Shown in pieces: positions 11,459-23,433 of a DNA stretch of 64,000 nt. Source of the DNA: Capsicum annuum (lineage: Eukaryota; Streptophyta; Magnoliopsida; Solanales; Solanaceae); contig NC_061119.1 of the NCBI RefSeq assembly GCF_002878395.1, positions 42,131,680-42,195,679 of the forward strand, in the 5' to 3' direction. The notes below the pieces were generated by a model. The model was not told where the DNA came from, did not search any database, and saw only the letters and a list, made by a program, of their open reading frames with translations. Position numbers and translations under genes: made by a program. Numbering within the stretch: position 1 is the stretch's first letter; every line of letters starts with the position of its first letter.

Positions 11459-12731
11459 ATTGATACAAACTTAGAATTATAGGAGTATAAAAATAAGAGA
11501 AACTTTAAGAAAACTTAACTTTGTTATACTTGTTTTTCCCAATAAACTTCACAGGACTACTTTGCCCTTGTTCAAGCAAACAAAAAAATTGTGAGTTTTA
11601 AAATTGGTAGTTGGTTTGTGGCCTTGAATCCCTTGGAAGTTTTCCTTATCCCTACCCTAACTTGATACGTTTGATTCAAATAATTGGTTCGAGAGCTTGA
11701 ATCTTTGTCTTTCAAATGTTGTTGCATCTCTATTTGTTTCAGTATGATTTTGTTCTTTATTTTCAAATGCTTCACTCGTAACACTTATCTTAACTGGCTC
11801 CCTGTCCTTGTCAAGGTGGTGTACGCCCAATAATCTTTGCTTAATTTCACTGGGAGCCATGGTCAATTTTGCGCATCTTTCTTTATTTTGCATTTGATGC
11901 AAGACTTACGCATAAAAAAAGCGTGTAAAAATGAAATAAGGAAAAGTCCAAAGAAGAAATAAAAGGATTATGTTTAAATAGAAGGTATTTCTAACAGTAA
12001 AGGAAGGAATCTTATTTAGAGGTGTATATTAACTTCAATGAAGCATGACACACAATTTGGAGTAGACATTTGACCCTTCAAAAATTGTCTAATCTCAAAT
12101 TAGGCTGCACCTTTCAATCAAATCAAATCATTCTTCTTGATCTTTGTCCTGTCATGATAAAATTTATTTGACTAAAGTTATCCCCTTAGGATTTTGACAA
12201 TTGACCTCTCTAATTTTTGTTGTCTCGTTAATCACTGTCTTATGGAGGCCCTGAGGGTTTTCAGCTATAAATTTTTTTTTTTTGATATCTTGTAGTGCCT
12301 CCATAGGTTTTCACCTACAAGACATTTTTTTTAACGTCACACAAGGCTTGACATTCTTGAAAATTGATTGGAAGGTCTTTCATGGACAAAGGGACAAGGA
12401 TTTTTAGGATAAATTACAACTTAGGAGCCATATAACAGTGATAGTAGGATATATGTCTCGGTTTATTTGAATACCAAGATTTTTAATTTTAATTAATTCT
12501 TTTTTTATTTTGGTCGGACCGAACCCCAAAATAGGACTGCCTATGTATCCATTTAGGAATCAGGTCGAACGTAGTTCAATGATATACACATTATCTTTTT
12601 TTTGGCTCCAAAGAGGGAAATCAAGGAAAGGTAAATAAAGCTCGAAGGGCTGACAAGGGATTAACGACATTTAGTTGAGTAGAATGATGGCCTTTCGTCA
12701 TCTCAACTTGAGAATGTTCAGCACAAGTGTG

Positions 12732-13990
12732 TCAAATATAATATCTTTTGACTGAATCAGTATTGATAGCTTTTTCTGCCATTTTTCCATCCATATTCCA
12801 AAGTTGCAAAGCTCCATTTGATAATACTTGTTTAACTATGTATGGACCTTGCCAGTTTGGAGCAAACTTTTCTTTAGCCTTTTTTTGATGTGGAAGGATG
12901 CGTTTTATAACAAGTTGGCCGACCTCAAATTTTTTAGGATGTACCTTCTTATTGTAACCTTGAGCCATCCTCTGCCGGTATAATTGGCCAAAGAAAACCT
13001 TTTTTCATCTATTAATAATAATTGTTCTAGTCTAGACTTGACCCATTCAGTATAGTCAATCTTGGCTTCAACAATGATTCGAAGCAAGGGAATTTCGACT
13101 TCTGCGGGTATCACAGCTTCAGTCCCATAGACTAGTAAATAAGGAGTTATACCAGTCGATGTATGGATAGTTGTACGATATCCTAAAAGGGCAAACGGTA
13201 ATTTCTCATGCCACTGTCGAGATCCTTGGATCATTTTCCCAAGAATCTTTTTAATATTCTTGTTCGCTACTTCAATGGCTCCATTTACTTTAGGACGGTA
13301 AGGGGTAGAATGATGATGCATAATCTTGAATTGCTCGCAAACCTCCTTCATTAGATGACTGTTGAGATTGGTTATATTATCTGTGATAATGGACTTAGGT
13401 ATACCAAAACGACATATGATGTTGGAATGAACAAAATCCACTACTATTTTCTTTGTGACTGATTTGAAAGTAGCAGCTTCAACCCATTTGGTGAAACAGT
13501 CAATAGCGACCAGTATGAATTGATGACCATTATAAGCTTTTGGTTCTATGGACCGATTACGTCCATGCCCCTAGCAACGAATGGCTAAGAAGCATACATA
13601 GGATGTAGCTCTTAAGGTGGCGAGTGAATCAAATCACCGTGAATTTGGCACTGATGACACTTGTAAACAAAGAAAAAGCAATCTCGCTCTATAGTCAACC
13701 AATAATATCCTGCCTATATAATTTTCTTCGCTAAAACATAGTCATTCATATGCGAACCACATACCCCCCGAATATACCTCATTTATGATTCTTTCAGCTT
13801 CCTGAATATTAACACATCTCAACAAGTTCAAATCTGGAGTTCGTTTGTACAGAATCTCCCCACTTAAGAAGAAACCATTAACAAGTCGCCTAATAGTCTT
13901 TTTTTAATTTTTATTGGCGTGTATTGGATATTCTTTTGACTTTAGGAAGTATTTGATATCATAGTGCCAGGGTTCATTATCTAGTTCTGC
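12732..13990 (-). pseudogene. Integrase of the Tat/Ogre element (frameshifted)
   Basis: Two overlapping frames make up the domain. The segment 13441-12905 holds the catalytic core: IITDN with the second Asp, then NGAIEVANKNIKK with the catalytic Glu, and the LLVYGTEAVIPAEVEIP motif. The segment 12968-12732 holds the C-terminal module (GYNKKVHPKKFEVGQLV, WQGPYIVKQVL) and the stop. They are separated by one frameshift near 12990. Upstream (13990-13442) a degraded H2C2 finger and WVEAATFKSVTKK are readable in pieces. No chromodomain follows, as expected for Tat rather than chromovirus integrase. Confidence 0.85.
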
Positions 13991-13995
13991 ATCAA

Positions 13996-14810
13996 TTATG
14001 TTGCAATAACCATGTTTATCTTGTATCTCCAATGGGTCGATATGCATATTTCCTGGTATGGGAGGATGAAAGCTAGGGTAGCCAGAGCATCAGCTAGCTC
14101 ATTATGGGATCTGGGAATATATCTAAACTCGATAGACTTGAACCTTTTGCTAAGGTCCTCTAAGCACTGTTTGTATGGAATAAGCTTGATATCTCTCGTT
14201 TTCCATTCACCTTGAATTTGTCGAATGAGCAATTCGGAATCTCCCAACACCACTAGCTCGTGTACATCCAAATTTATTGCCATATTTAAACCCATGATGC
14301 AAGCTTCATATTCTGTTGTGTTATTAGTACAAAAAAATAAAGTCGTCCTGTGGCGGGATGATGACACCCGGTTGGTGAGATAAGAACCGCCCCAATTCCT
14401 ACTCCTTTGACATTGACCGCCCCATCAAAATATAATGTCCACGCATAAATATCATCTTGAACTTCTTTCTCAATTGAATTAATCTCTTCATCAGGAAAGT
14501 AAGTTCGTAAAGGCTCGTAATCATTGTCAACTGGGTTCTCTTCCAAATGATCAGCCAATGCTTGTGCTTTCATAGCAGTACGAGTGACATACACAATGTT
14601 GAATTCTGTAAGTAAAATTTGCCACTTCGCCAATTTGCCTGTGGGCATAGGTTTCTGAAAAATATACTTTAAAGGATCCATTCGAGATATGAGGTAGGTT
14701 GTGTAGGACGAAAGATAGTGCTTTAATTTCTGAGCAATCCAAGTTAGGGCGCAACATGTTTTTTCTAAAAGAGTATATTTTACCTCATAACTCGTGAACT
14801 TCTTGCTCAA
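13996..14810 (-). pseudogene. Dual RNase H of the Tat/Ogre element (frameshifted)
   Basis: The 14810-14286 frame covers the end of the canonical gypsy RNase H (TLLEKTCCALTWIAQKLKHY, then the ALADHLEENP connector) and the start of a second RNase H: LYFDGAVNVKGVGIGAVLIS, where the first catalytic Asp is in FDGA. The frame shifts near 14345 and continues in 14367-13996 with NNTTEYEACIMGL (catalytic Glu), VVLGDSELLIRQIQGEW (Asp) and RSHNELADALATLA (Asp). The second, archaeal-like RNase H is a published signature of the Tat lineage. All its acidic residues look retained across the shift. Confidence 0.85.
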
Positions 14811-16170
14811 ATAATAGATTGCTTGTTCCTTTTTTCCTATGATATCATGCTATCCTAAAACACAACCAAAAGAATTATCCATCACTGACAGATATAGAAA
14901 TAAAGGCCTACCAGGTTCTGGTGGGACCAGTACTGGAGGATTTGCCAAATATTCTTTAATCTTATCAAATGATTATTGACAATCATTTGTCCATTGGATA
15001 GCAACATCTTTTTTCAGCAACTTAAATATCGGTTCACATGTAGTGCTGAGCTGAGCAATGAACTTGCTTATATAATTCAGCCTTCCAAGAAAACTCATGA
15101 CCTCATTGTTATTCTTCGGAGGCGGCAATTCTCAAATGTAGTTTACCTTGGAGAGGTCCAATTCAATGCCTTTACGGCTAATTATGAAACCCAAAATTTT
15201 TCTTGATGGAACTCCAAATGCACACTTGGCTAGATTGAGCTTAAGATTATACTTTCGTAACCTTTCAAAGAATTTCCTCAAGTCATATACATAATCGACT
15301 TGTGTGTTGGACTTAATAATGACATCATCAACATGTACTTCTACTTCTTTGTGCATAATGTCATGAAAAATTATAGTCATAGCTCTCATGTACGTAGCTC
15401 CCGCATTTTTTAAACCAAATGGCATGACCCTGTAGTAATAAGTACCCCATGGGGTGGTGAAAGCAGTCTTTTCTGCATCTGTTTCATTCATCAAGATCTG
15501 GTGATATCCAACATAACAATCCATGAAAGATTGGATCTCATGTTTAGCACAATTATCAACAAGGATATAAATATTAGGTAGCAGAAAGTTATCTTTAGGG
15601 TTTACTTTGTTCAAATCCCTATAATCAACACAAACTCTGATTTTACCATCTTTCTTTGGTACAGGAACCACATTAGCCAACCATGTGGTGTACTGAGTGA
15701 CCCTAATCATATTTACATTCAATTTCTTCATGATTTCCTCTTTGATTTTATCGTTCATATCAGTTTTAAACTTTCTTTGTTTTTGCTAGACCAGTGAAAA
15801 ATCAGGGTATGTAGGTAGTTTGTGGACTATTAAATCAGTGCTTAGACCCGGCGTATCATCATAAGACTAAGCAAAAATATCTTTATACTCGAATAAAATC
15901 TGAACAATATCATTCCTGCTATTTTGATCTGCATGAATACTTATTTTCATTTATTTAACCTTCTCACCAGTTCCCAAATTTATTATCTCAGTGTCATTTA
16001 AATTGGGTTTGGGCTTATCCTCAAATTGATCCAATCCTTTTTTGACTTCCATATCAGCTTCATCTTCATCGTATTCATCTACAATTTGGTTTGTTGATTT
16101 GAGATTAGACAAATTTTAGGATCTAAATGTGAACTCCGCGTGCAATCCATGTTATCAAAGCTAGTATTAA
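14811..16170 (-). pseudogene. pol: Reverse transcriptase of the Tat/Ogre element
   Basis: The longest clean frame, 15758-15132, contains VPVPKKDGKIRVCVDYRDLN, TPWGTYYYRVMPFGLKNAGA and the catalytic box EVHVDDVIIKS. The usual Tyr of YVDD is His here; both aspartates remain. Upstream (16170-15759) the palm N-terminus is visible with stops (for example DDTPGLSTDLIVHKLP). Downstream (15131-14811) is the thumb/connection with stops. Product non-functional. Confidence 0.85.
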
Positions 16171-16175
16171 CATAC

Positions 16176-16379
16176 CTGAAATAAGATAAAGATAAAAAAA
16201 ATGAAAACTAAAAGAGGGAAAAAAAGATAAATTTACTAGGAAACTTGAATTTTATTTCATTGAATTAGAAATGATAGGAAGGTTAATATCAAAGCAGAGC
16301 AACAAAACTAAGTGGATTACAACCCTGAGAATAACCCAAAATGCAAAAGGAAGAAAAACGAATCAACAAAATAAAATAC
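16176..16379 (-). other. Candidate Ogre-type intron between protease and RT
   Basis: On the minus strand a donor-like GTATTTTATTTTG follows the end of the post-protease reading segment (CCCACAAGGAAGGAGACTTG). A pyrimidine-rich stretch ending TTATTTCAG precedes GTATGTTAATACTAGC, where RT-side sequence begins. About 204 nt lie between. Ogre/Tat elements are known to splice an intron at this place so that pol can be read. Splice sites were picked by eye; the donor could differ by a few bases. Confidence 0.6.
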
Positions 16380-16935
16380 CAAGTCTCCTTCCTTGTGGGG
16401 AGAGGAGTGGCTTCCCAGTTAGTGAGCTTGACATTTGGCCCGACGAACTACACATCTACGTGGCTAGAGCCTTCACCCATCTGAACCATGTTTACTTCAT
16501 AAAATATTTCCTTGAGACCTTGAAATATTTCATCCATATCCTTGTTAGCAGATGAGTCTTAATTTTCTTCATTTTGAGCTTTCGTAAAAGATTGGCTAAT
16601 GTGTGGAATCGGACTTGTCAATTGTCAAGCCTTATTTTTCTATTCTTTCGCCTATTTCCTGTCTGTTGCAGTCGTATTAAATCCTAAGCCAAAGGTGTTG
16701 TGGCTACCACATGGATCTACATGGTTTATAATTTATTGTAGCGAAACCCCTAATTCTTTTCCAGTTTATAACTATTTTGTAACATTTGGCTAGCTACCAT
16801 AATTGAAGTAGAAGAGAGATAAGGCCTCGGAATTGCTGTGCCTTCCACAACTTGATCAACTATCACAATTTCAAAGGCCTGATAAATGGAAGATTCACAA
16901 CCTCCTTTTGCTTCGATACAAGGTACAGAAGGATC
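16380..16935 (-). pseudogene. Post-protease region of the Tat/Ogre polyprotein
   Basis: The minus-strand frame continues after the protease through one stop (after DLPIH): DPSVPCIEAKGGCESSIYQA, then EIVIVDQVVEGTAIPRP, then a degraded stretch resembling the glycine-rich region found at this place in solanaceous relatives. It ends near the intron donor. Several stops and a frameshift break it. Function in the family is not established to my knowledge. Confidence 0.6.
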
Positions 16936-17472
16936 TCAATGTATGGGAAGGTCATCCTCTCCATGCACAATGATTTCCTGATTGTCGTGTTCAAACTTAA
17001 ATACTTGATGCAAAGTAGAAGGTATGGATCTGGCCGTATGGATCCATGGTCTTCCTAAAAGTAAGTTGTAGAAAGCATCCATGTCTATTACTTGAAAGGT
17101 GATCACAAAATCAACCAGTCCAATAACCAAAGCAAGATCAATCTCACCGATTGTGTCTCGTTTTACACCATCAAAATCCCAAGCACATACATTATTGGAT
17201 CGGATCCTATCTGGGTTGATTTTTAATTTTTGCAAAGTAGAGAGGGGAAAGATATCTACTCCTAAACCTCTATTGATCATTACCCCTTTTATGTAATGTC
17301 CTTCGCATTTGATAGTCAGATGAAAAACCTTGTTGTGACCAGACCCTTCTGTAGGTAACTCATCATCAGTGAAAGTGATTTTATTTGCTTCAAATATTCT
17401 ACGAACCATCCTTTCTATTTGACAGACCGTAGTTTTCTTTGGGACGTATGCTTCATTCAACAACTTAATCAA
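16936..17472 (-). pseudogene. Aspartic protease of the Tat/Ogre element, active site altered
   Basis: A 178-codon open segment reads VFHLTIKCEGHYIKGVMINR followed by GLGVDIFPLSTLQKL, then TFQVIDMDAFYNLLLGRPWI followed by HTARSIPSTLHQ. The layout and the LLGRPWIH tail are those of Tat-type retropepsins. The expected active-site form is (V/I)D(G/S)G(S/A); here the Asp is Asn (INRGLG), which should abolish catalysis. The family enzyme processes Gag-Pol. Confidence 0.8.
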
Positions 17473-17754
17473 TGCCTAATAATGTTCTTTTGAATGTAAC
17501 AGTAGGGATAACAACAAGATTTGAGATGGGGGTTTCCTCAATTGATCAACAATGGAATAGTCTTGGATTTTCATTTTCTTGAGAAATTTCTCAGCCTCTT
17601 CGTCTGTGACAGGTTTTTTCATTGGCCCTTGACTATCTTTAAGCTATTTTGGTCTCCTTAATTCTTCTGGAGCATAGCATCTTCCTGATCGAGTCAAGCC
17701 CCTTATTTTATTTATTTCTTTATTGACTTTTTTTCCTTTGTACATCACAGTGGT
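17473..17754 (-). other. Gag-protease linker of the Tat/Ogre element
   Basis: Low-complexity, stop-interrupted sequence between the gag C-terminal segment and the protease, with readable scraps similar to family linkers. No conserved domain is visible. Confidence 0.4.
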
Positions 17755-19610
17755 TTAATTGTAGGTCCATGGGATGGTTTTCAAGCTTCTCACTGGGAGT
17801 TGTGCTACATGTCTTATGACAATTGGCTTTGTTATCTTTCTCATGTTGTTACATTGTTGGTCGAACCATGCGGGACAACTCAGAACATATAGTTTTGGCC
17901 CATCTTGTGTTATTCCCTTTGGCTTTGCAGGAATATACAATACCATCTTTTCTAAATCTCGGGGTCTTATAATAGAACTCGCTCCTTTCATGATCAGTGG
18001 TTCTCTTTGCATAGACTTCAGTGCTTCACCCAGGTTTTCCTTTGGGGTGCTTATTTCCATCATTGCTTGGCTTGTTGGCCTACAGTCTCTATCATCAAAA
18101 ATTATCCCCATGATGTGTGTGTTACTGTGATTAGGAAGTGGATTGTCGGTGACATTCGACGCTTCCTCTTTTTGTATTACGATTGCCTTGCTTTCAATTA
18201 ACTTTTCAATGGCTCTCTTTAGATTCCAACAATTTTTGGTACTGTGACCTTGGATGTTTAAATAGTACTCACAGCATACATTAGGATTGAACCAACTTGT
18301 ATTCGGATCCACTTTGAAGGGTAAAACAGGTTCAATCCATCCTAATTTAATCAATCTCCACAATAGGCTTGTGTACGATTCTCCAATTGGAGTGAAGTTT
18401 TCCCTTGGACTATGTTCTTTTGTATAATCTGCCTAAACGTATGATTACGAGGGGCTTGAAAATTTGGCTGCCGCGGACGAAAACCTTGTGGCGCAGGTGC
18501 CCGCCATTATGGATGCTGAGGAGGTCGAGCATACGTTTGAGCATTAAGAATAGTAGGTTGAGGTATATAATAATGTTGAGGAGGGTTGAGTTGCCCCTGT
18601 TAGACCTGAACGTAAGGGTAGTTCTGTCCCCTTTAGGCATTGCCCGATCCTGATGCCATTATGGATCCTTTCTCCTTCTTTTTCCAATTTCCAAAACCAT
18701 ATGATCCACTCTAAATGGCTTGTGTAGTGGCCTTGAGGGCGGTTTGGCTCACAATTTTTCCTAATTTGATGCCATTCTCCACTATTTCCCCAATTTTTAT
18801 TGCTTCGGCGAAAGTCTTACCAACTGCGGCTAGTAAATTATGGAAGTAATTGTACTCTTTAGTTTGGAGAAAGACGTCAATCAATTCCTAGTCCTTCATT
18901 GGTAGTTTGACTCTAGATGCCTGTTCTCTCCATTTTATGGCATACTCTCAGAAACTTTCAGATGGTTTTCTCTTCATATTAGCGAGAGAAGTACAGTCAG
19001 GGACAATGTCGAGATTGTATTGAAATTTTTGTACAAAATCTTGAGCCATATCATCCCAAACGTTCCAATAGGAGATGTCTTGATCGATAAACCATTCGAA
19101 GGCTATTCCCCTCAGACTTTCTCCGAAATAGGCAATAAGCAGCTCTTCTTTCCCTCCTGCTCCTCTGCGTTGATTGCAATACCTTTTTAAGTGGGCCACC
19201 GGGTCACCATGACCACTATATTTGTCAAATTTTGGGGTCTTGAACCCTACTGGAAAATGAGCATTAGGGAACATACACAGGTCCTTGAAAGAGACACTTT
19301 TTTGTCCTCCCAATCCTTGTATGTTTCTCATACTCTGCTCCAGACTCTTCACTTTTCTGGCTCCCTCTTCTCGTTCTTCATTCATAATAGCCTTCTCAAT
19401 CATGATATGAGACTCAAGATGATGAGTGGGCTAATATAAATTTACAGGTTTGAATGCCAATTCAGGAGGATGGACTTGATCATGATTCAGCTCATCGGTA
19501 GGCTTCTGTATCATTGATGGAGGATTTATATTAGTTGGCACGGCCGGAATAAAAAGCGAGTTGTTCGTGAAAGATGGATTTGTAGGACGCATGGTGGATA
19601 TGCCAGCATC
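17755..19610 (-). pseudogene. gag: gag of the Tat/Ogre element, N-terminus deleted
   Basis: From right to left: a Pro/Asn-rich N-terminal part (STMRPTNPSFTNNSLFIPAV) with a stop near 19431; a capsid core at 19403-18948 (FPVGFKTPKFDKYSGHGDPV, RGAGGKEELLIAYFGESLRG, DDMAQDFVQKFQYN); a Pro/Gln-rich middle with stops (18947-18364); and a C-terminal frame 18363-17755 with a nucleocapsid-like Cys/His motif (CEYYLNIQGHSTKNC). The reading frame runs directly into the middle LTR terminus at 19611, so the normal start, leader and PBS are missing here. Confidence 0.85.
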
Positions 19611-21440
19611 TATCACACCTCTATTTTTAACCACATCCAACCCCGCTAGGGAAGTTGGTTTTAGAGAAAACGAGTTTTTCCAATTAAAGTGACATTTTGA
19701 AAAGGGATTATTTATTTTACAGAGTCGCTACTTGGAATTGAGTTTGGGTGTTCCAATTCACCTTATTGAATCACTATTCAAAAGGAAATGACTCTTAAGT
19801 TTTGATCTGCGAACTAGAAATCCGGATAAGGAATTCTGTTGACAGATGGGAAGGTGTTAGGCACCCCTCGAGTCTCGTTGTTCTAGCACGGTCACTTTAA
19901 TGACTTATGTCTGGCTTAAATTAATCTATTGGATATATAATATTTGTTAGCCTAAAAGTTACTTACATCCTGCTTTTATTTATTGAGAATTTATTAAAAA
20001 CTATCTTGATGTGTGGCTTACCGATAGTAGTACTTTTCGGCCTTACCACGAGTTTGGATGTATTTCTTGCGCCTTTGAGGCATTTATGGATCGTTCCCAT
20101 TTTTCTAGTCTTAATAAGCATCTAATAGATTTAGAATCTACCTCAACCCAACTCAATCAGCTTCAAATGGTAAGTTAAATTTTATTATAACGAATGGTCG
20201 GTAGCAGGGCTTTCCAACTTCGTCGTTAGTTTCCACTTGCATATTAAATTCTTAATTATTTAGAAGATAAGAACATAGCTCACTATTTTACAAGTTCATT
20301 CCATTATAATAGGTTTTTCCTCTCTTTTAATTTATCAGATATGATGGGTCTTGAATAAGTCTGCAACCCATTTTTGGCTCCATCCGCCCATTTTAATTTA
20401 TTAGACCCTTAGAAATTAATGCTGGCTGAAAATGTTTTTAGAACATAAAGATGAGAGATATCGAACTAAGAATTGATGCAACAACTATGACAAAACATCA
20501 TAATGTCGAACTAACACTTACAGATATTACAAATTAGATGTACAATCCCCCCAAGAAAAATAATTTAAACAAAATATTCCAACAAACTACATGTAAGGCT
20601 TTGAGAAGCATACAATATTACAATATATCATTTGTAATGTTTAAATTATTATATTCCTGTAAAATAAACACTATATGCCATAACCTTTACATATTTTCTT
20701 AGTCGCTATTTTTTAAAAAAACTACTAAACAAGTGATTTTATGATTTAGGAGTGACGGTTAAATCATGAACCAGAGAGGAAAATGACCAAACACAATATT
20801 AATTTATAGTCCCTTTTTAGCTAAAAATTACGTATAATAATGGACACAAAATAAATTAATCGCCACTCGAACACTGAAAATACCAACGTGTGAAATTCAT
20901 TATCTACAAAAATATTAAAACCAATTTATACAATTTCTTACCCCAGCCCAAAACATGAAAAAAAAAAAAACAAAGGCTCTAATATATTCATAAAAAAATA
21001 AACTTATTTTAGAACGCAAAGGAAAATTTACAAATCATACTTTGTTAACTAATTCTGACTTTGAAAACTTAGCGTTGCTACTAATTGGATCATACTTATA
21101 AGTACCTAAATCTAAATAACAGAGAATTTACTGGTGATTCAAGCATGGGAGCATTTTTTGAAAACCAAGTGATTAGAATTTCTCATTTATCAAAATGGAA
21201 CCAAACAAATATAAGTCATGTTAACTGTTCCTCTTGTTTTTCCTTTTCTTTTTGATAAATGTATTTTCTTAATTTATTTTTTTATGATGATGAGGATTCT
21301 CCATCTTTGTTGGAGTTTTTTTTTTATCTTTTTTTTTATGGGGTTTTGCTCTTTCTTCTTTGAAGTCGTCTTTTGTTTTTGTTCTCCTAGACTATACGTT
21401 CTTTGCCTCTGGAGCCTTTGATCTTGAATCTTCATTTGCA
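19611..21440 (-). repeat. Middle LTR of the Tat/Ogre complex (right edge approximate)
   Basis: Begins TATCACACC (terminal TGT mutated to TAT) and aligns with the left LTR over at least the first 1.05 kb, including AAGGTGTTAGGCACCCCTCG (left: AAGGTGTTAGGTACCCCTCG) and the later ATCATTTGTAATGTTT-like stretch. A T/C-rich tract at 21218-21400 corresponds to the tract at 9590-9700. Beyond about 21440 similarity to the left LTR is lost. It is joined directly to mid-gag without a PBS. Confidence 0.65.
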
Positions 21441-21949
21441 ACTTGTACTTATTTAGTGCGCTCAATAAAATAGGCCAAAAGAGGGATAGTGCATATAAGC
21501 ACTCGAAAGGTATAGGCTCAAATGTGGTTATCCAAAGAAAAGGTTTAAGGATCAAAGGGAGAAGCACTAGGGAATAATGTCATTTGGTGGGTTGTGGAAT
21601 GCACAATCAAATCAAAGGAGGCCTACGATTCTTTCCCAAACCAAGTGTATCTCAAAATTTTGCCTAAACAGACATTCAAGCCAAGTTCTAGATCAACAGA
21701 GTGATGCCTTTGAATTTTCAATCTAAAGCTGACCACTCAATGCACATGAAATGAAATAGTAAGGTAAGATTTATTTTAAACTTGACTTAGAACAAAAAAA
21801 CTTTGCAAGTGAACTTTAGGATAATTAGAGGCATCAAAAGAATCTGTAGTTCACAATCAAGTTGGTCCACTCTATCGTATCTCATAATACACTTAAATTT
21901 TTTTTTCAATTCAGATTTTTAAGTCTGTTGGTACCAATTATTAGGCCAA
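21441..21949 (-). other. Non-coding internal segment of the Tat/Ogre complex
   Basis: No coding motif seen. The position between the middle LTR and the motif repeats suggests 3' untranslated sequence of a second, internally deleted Tat copy. Confidence 0.4.
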
Positions 21950-22775
21950 GATTTATTTTTTTAGATGAGACCGAACTCAAAAGAAGAGTTGCCTACGTAT
22001 CTTGTTGAAACAAGAATCATGTCAAACGTAGTTCAGGAAGCGTAAAAGATTAAGCAAGAACTTTTTTTTTTGTGAATTTTGAATTAGGAAAAAAAATTTT
22101 TTGTCATTTCTATTTCTGTTTTTGAAATCTTAATAAACACCTTTGTTTTTTTACTTTATATAAATATTTCTTTTAGAAGAAGACTAACGTCCTTTTTTTT
22201 TCAAATTAATGAGGATCACCGAACCTAAGAAAGGTTGTCTACGTATCTCACTGAAATGAGAATCAAGTGTGCTTAGTTCATGAAGTAGGAGACATGAAGA
22301 AATCTATTTTTTATTTGAAAAGAAAATGATTTTATTAAATTTATTAATAATTATTTTTTTAAAATTTTTGAAACAAATTGATTGATTTTTTTTTATAATG
22401 TTCAAAACTTTTCTTTTTCTTTTCTTAAGAAAATACAACCTTTATTTTTAAGGATCACCGAACCCGTGGAGGGCAGCCTACGTATCTCACTGAGATGAGA
22501 ATCAGGTGTCGTAGTTCGTGCAGCAGGAGACATGAAGAAATCCGGTTTTTATTTGAAAAGAAAATGATTTTATTGAATTTATTAATAATTATTTATTTAT
22601 TTTTTTGAAAACGAATTGATTATTTTTTTTTTATAAGGATCAAAACTTTTCTTTTTTTTTCTTAAGAAAATACAACCTTTGTTTTTAAGGATCACCGAAC
22701 TCGTGGTGGGCTGCCTACATATCTCACTGAGATGAGAATTAGGTGTGTTTAGTTCGTGCAGATTACGGCAAACTC
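21950..22775. repeat. ~239-bp tandem repeat, 3-4 units
   Basis: Four blocks containing (A/C)CCGAAC...CTACGTATCT...GAGAATCA(A/G)GT...TAGTTC start near 21967, 22217, 22456 and 22695 (spacing 250, 239, 239). The last three also share the AT-rich filler with TTGAAAAGAAAATGATTTTA and CTTAAGAAAATACAACCTTT. A single related block lies at 12508-12585, just after the integrase gene, so the motif belongs to the Tat 3' untranslated region. Confidence 0.85.
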
Positions 22776-23410
22776 GATAATTTATAAAATTATTTTTATT
22801 TTTATTGTGAAAGCAAATCTCGCACCTCATTTGAGTTTCGGAAAAGAATAGGTTTTAGAGAGCAATTTTTAGCCTCTCTTACGTTAATGGATTCTAAAGT
22901 CAGTCAACATTCGAAACAGCTTGATACTTAATGCAACTAGTTGCATAGAAAATGGATAGTCTTAAAAGAGGGTACTTTTAGATATTCAAACCTTTGTCGA
23001 GCCTCCACTAAGTAAAAAATGCATGTGATTCAAATAAAACAGAATTTGATAGGGATAATCATGTCTAAGATTCGGTTCCACTAGGTTTAACCTGATGGAG
23101 GTAGGTGTCTAGACTGGCTGTAAAACGAGCGGAAAACTCGAGTCGGGCAGGGACAGCTTTACCGATAGTAGTGCTTTCCGGCCTCACCGTTGGTCCTTCA
23201 CATCCTAAATCGTGTGACTATAAAATCCTTCCCAGGAGTATTTCTGCATCTCTGAAGACTCAGATGGGTGCGCGAGAGAAGACAGTTTATATTGCAATTC
23301 AAATAATATCAAAGTAGTTAAACATGTAGGCAAATAACTCAATTAGTCCAACAATATACAATATCAAAACTAAATAAAGCCAAATAAGTCAATATAAAAG
23401 CTCAAATTCT
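22776..23410 (-). other. Leader (5' UTR-like) segment of a Tat/Ogre copy
   Basis: Lies on the internal side of a PBS. Minus-strand landmarks such as GGCCGGAAAGCACTACTATC and ACCTAGTGGAACCGAATCTT are familiar from leaders of related solanaceous elements. No convincing coding frame is present; the 70-codon plus-strand ORF at 23105-23317 is antisense to the leader. Confidence 0.5.
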
Positions 23411-23433
23411 GGTTATCCCCAGCAGAGTCGCCA
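23411..23433 (-). other. Primer binding site of the Tat/Ogre copy
   Basis: The minus strand reads TGGCGACTCTGCTGGGGA two bases after an LTR terminus ending GGTGTGACA. The TGGCGACTC start resembles the tRNA-Arg-type PBS reported for Ogre elements; tRNA assignment is from memory. Confidence 0.7.

Larger units (their letters stand above)
10223..12731 (-). other. Long 3' non-coding region of the Tat/Ogre element
   Basis: Between the integrase stop (12732) and the LTR there is 2.5 kb without coding potential. It carries the 39-bp array (10430-11371), an (ATT)n microsatellite and, at 12508-12585, a GGACCGAACCCC...TAGTTC block. That block matches the repeated motif at 21960-22760. A hypervariable, repeat-bearing 3' untranslated region is known for Tat elements. 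Confidence 0.65.

Noticed and set aside
17774..18130. 118-codon plus-strand ORF
   Set aside because: Antisense to the gag C-terminal segment of the Tat/Ogre element.
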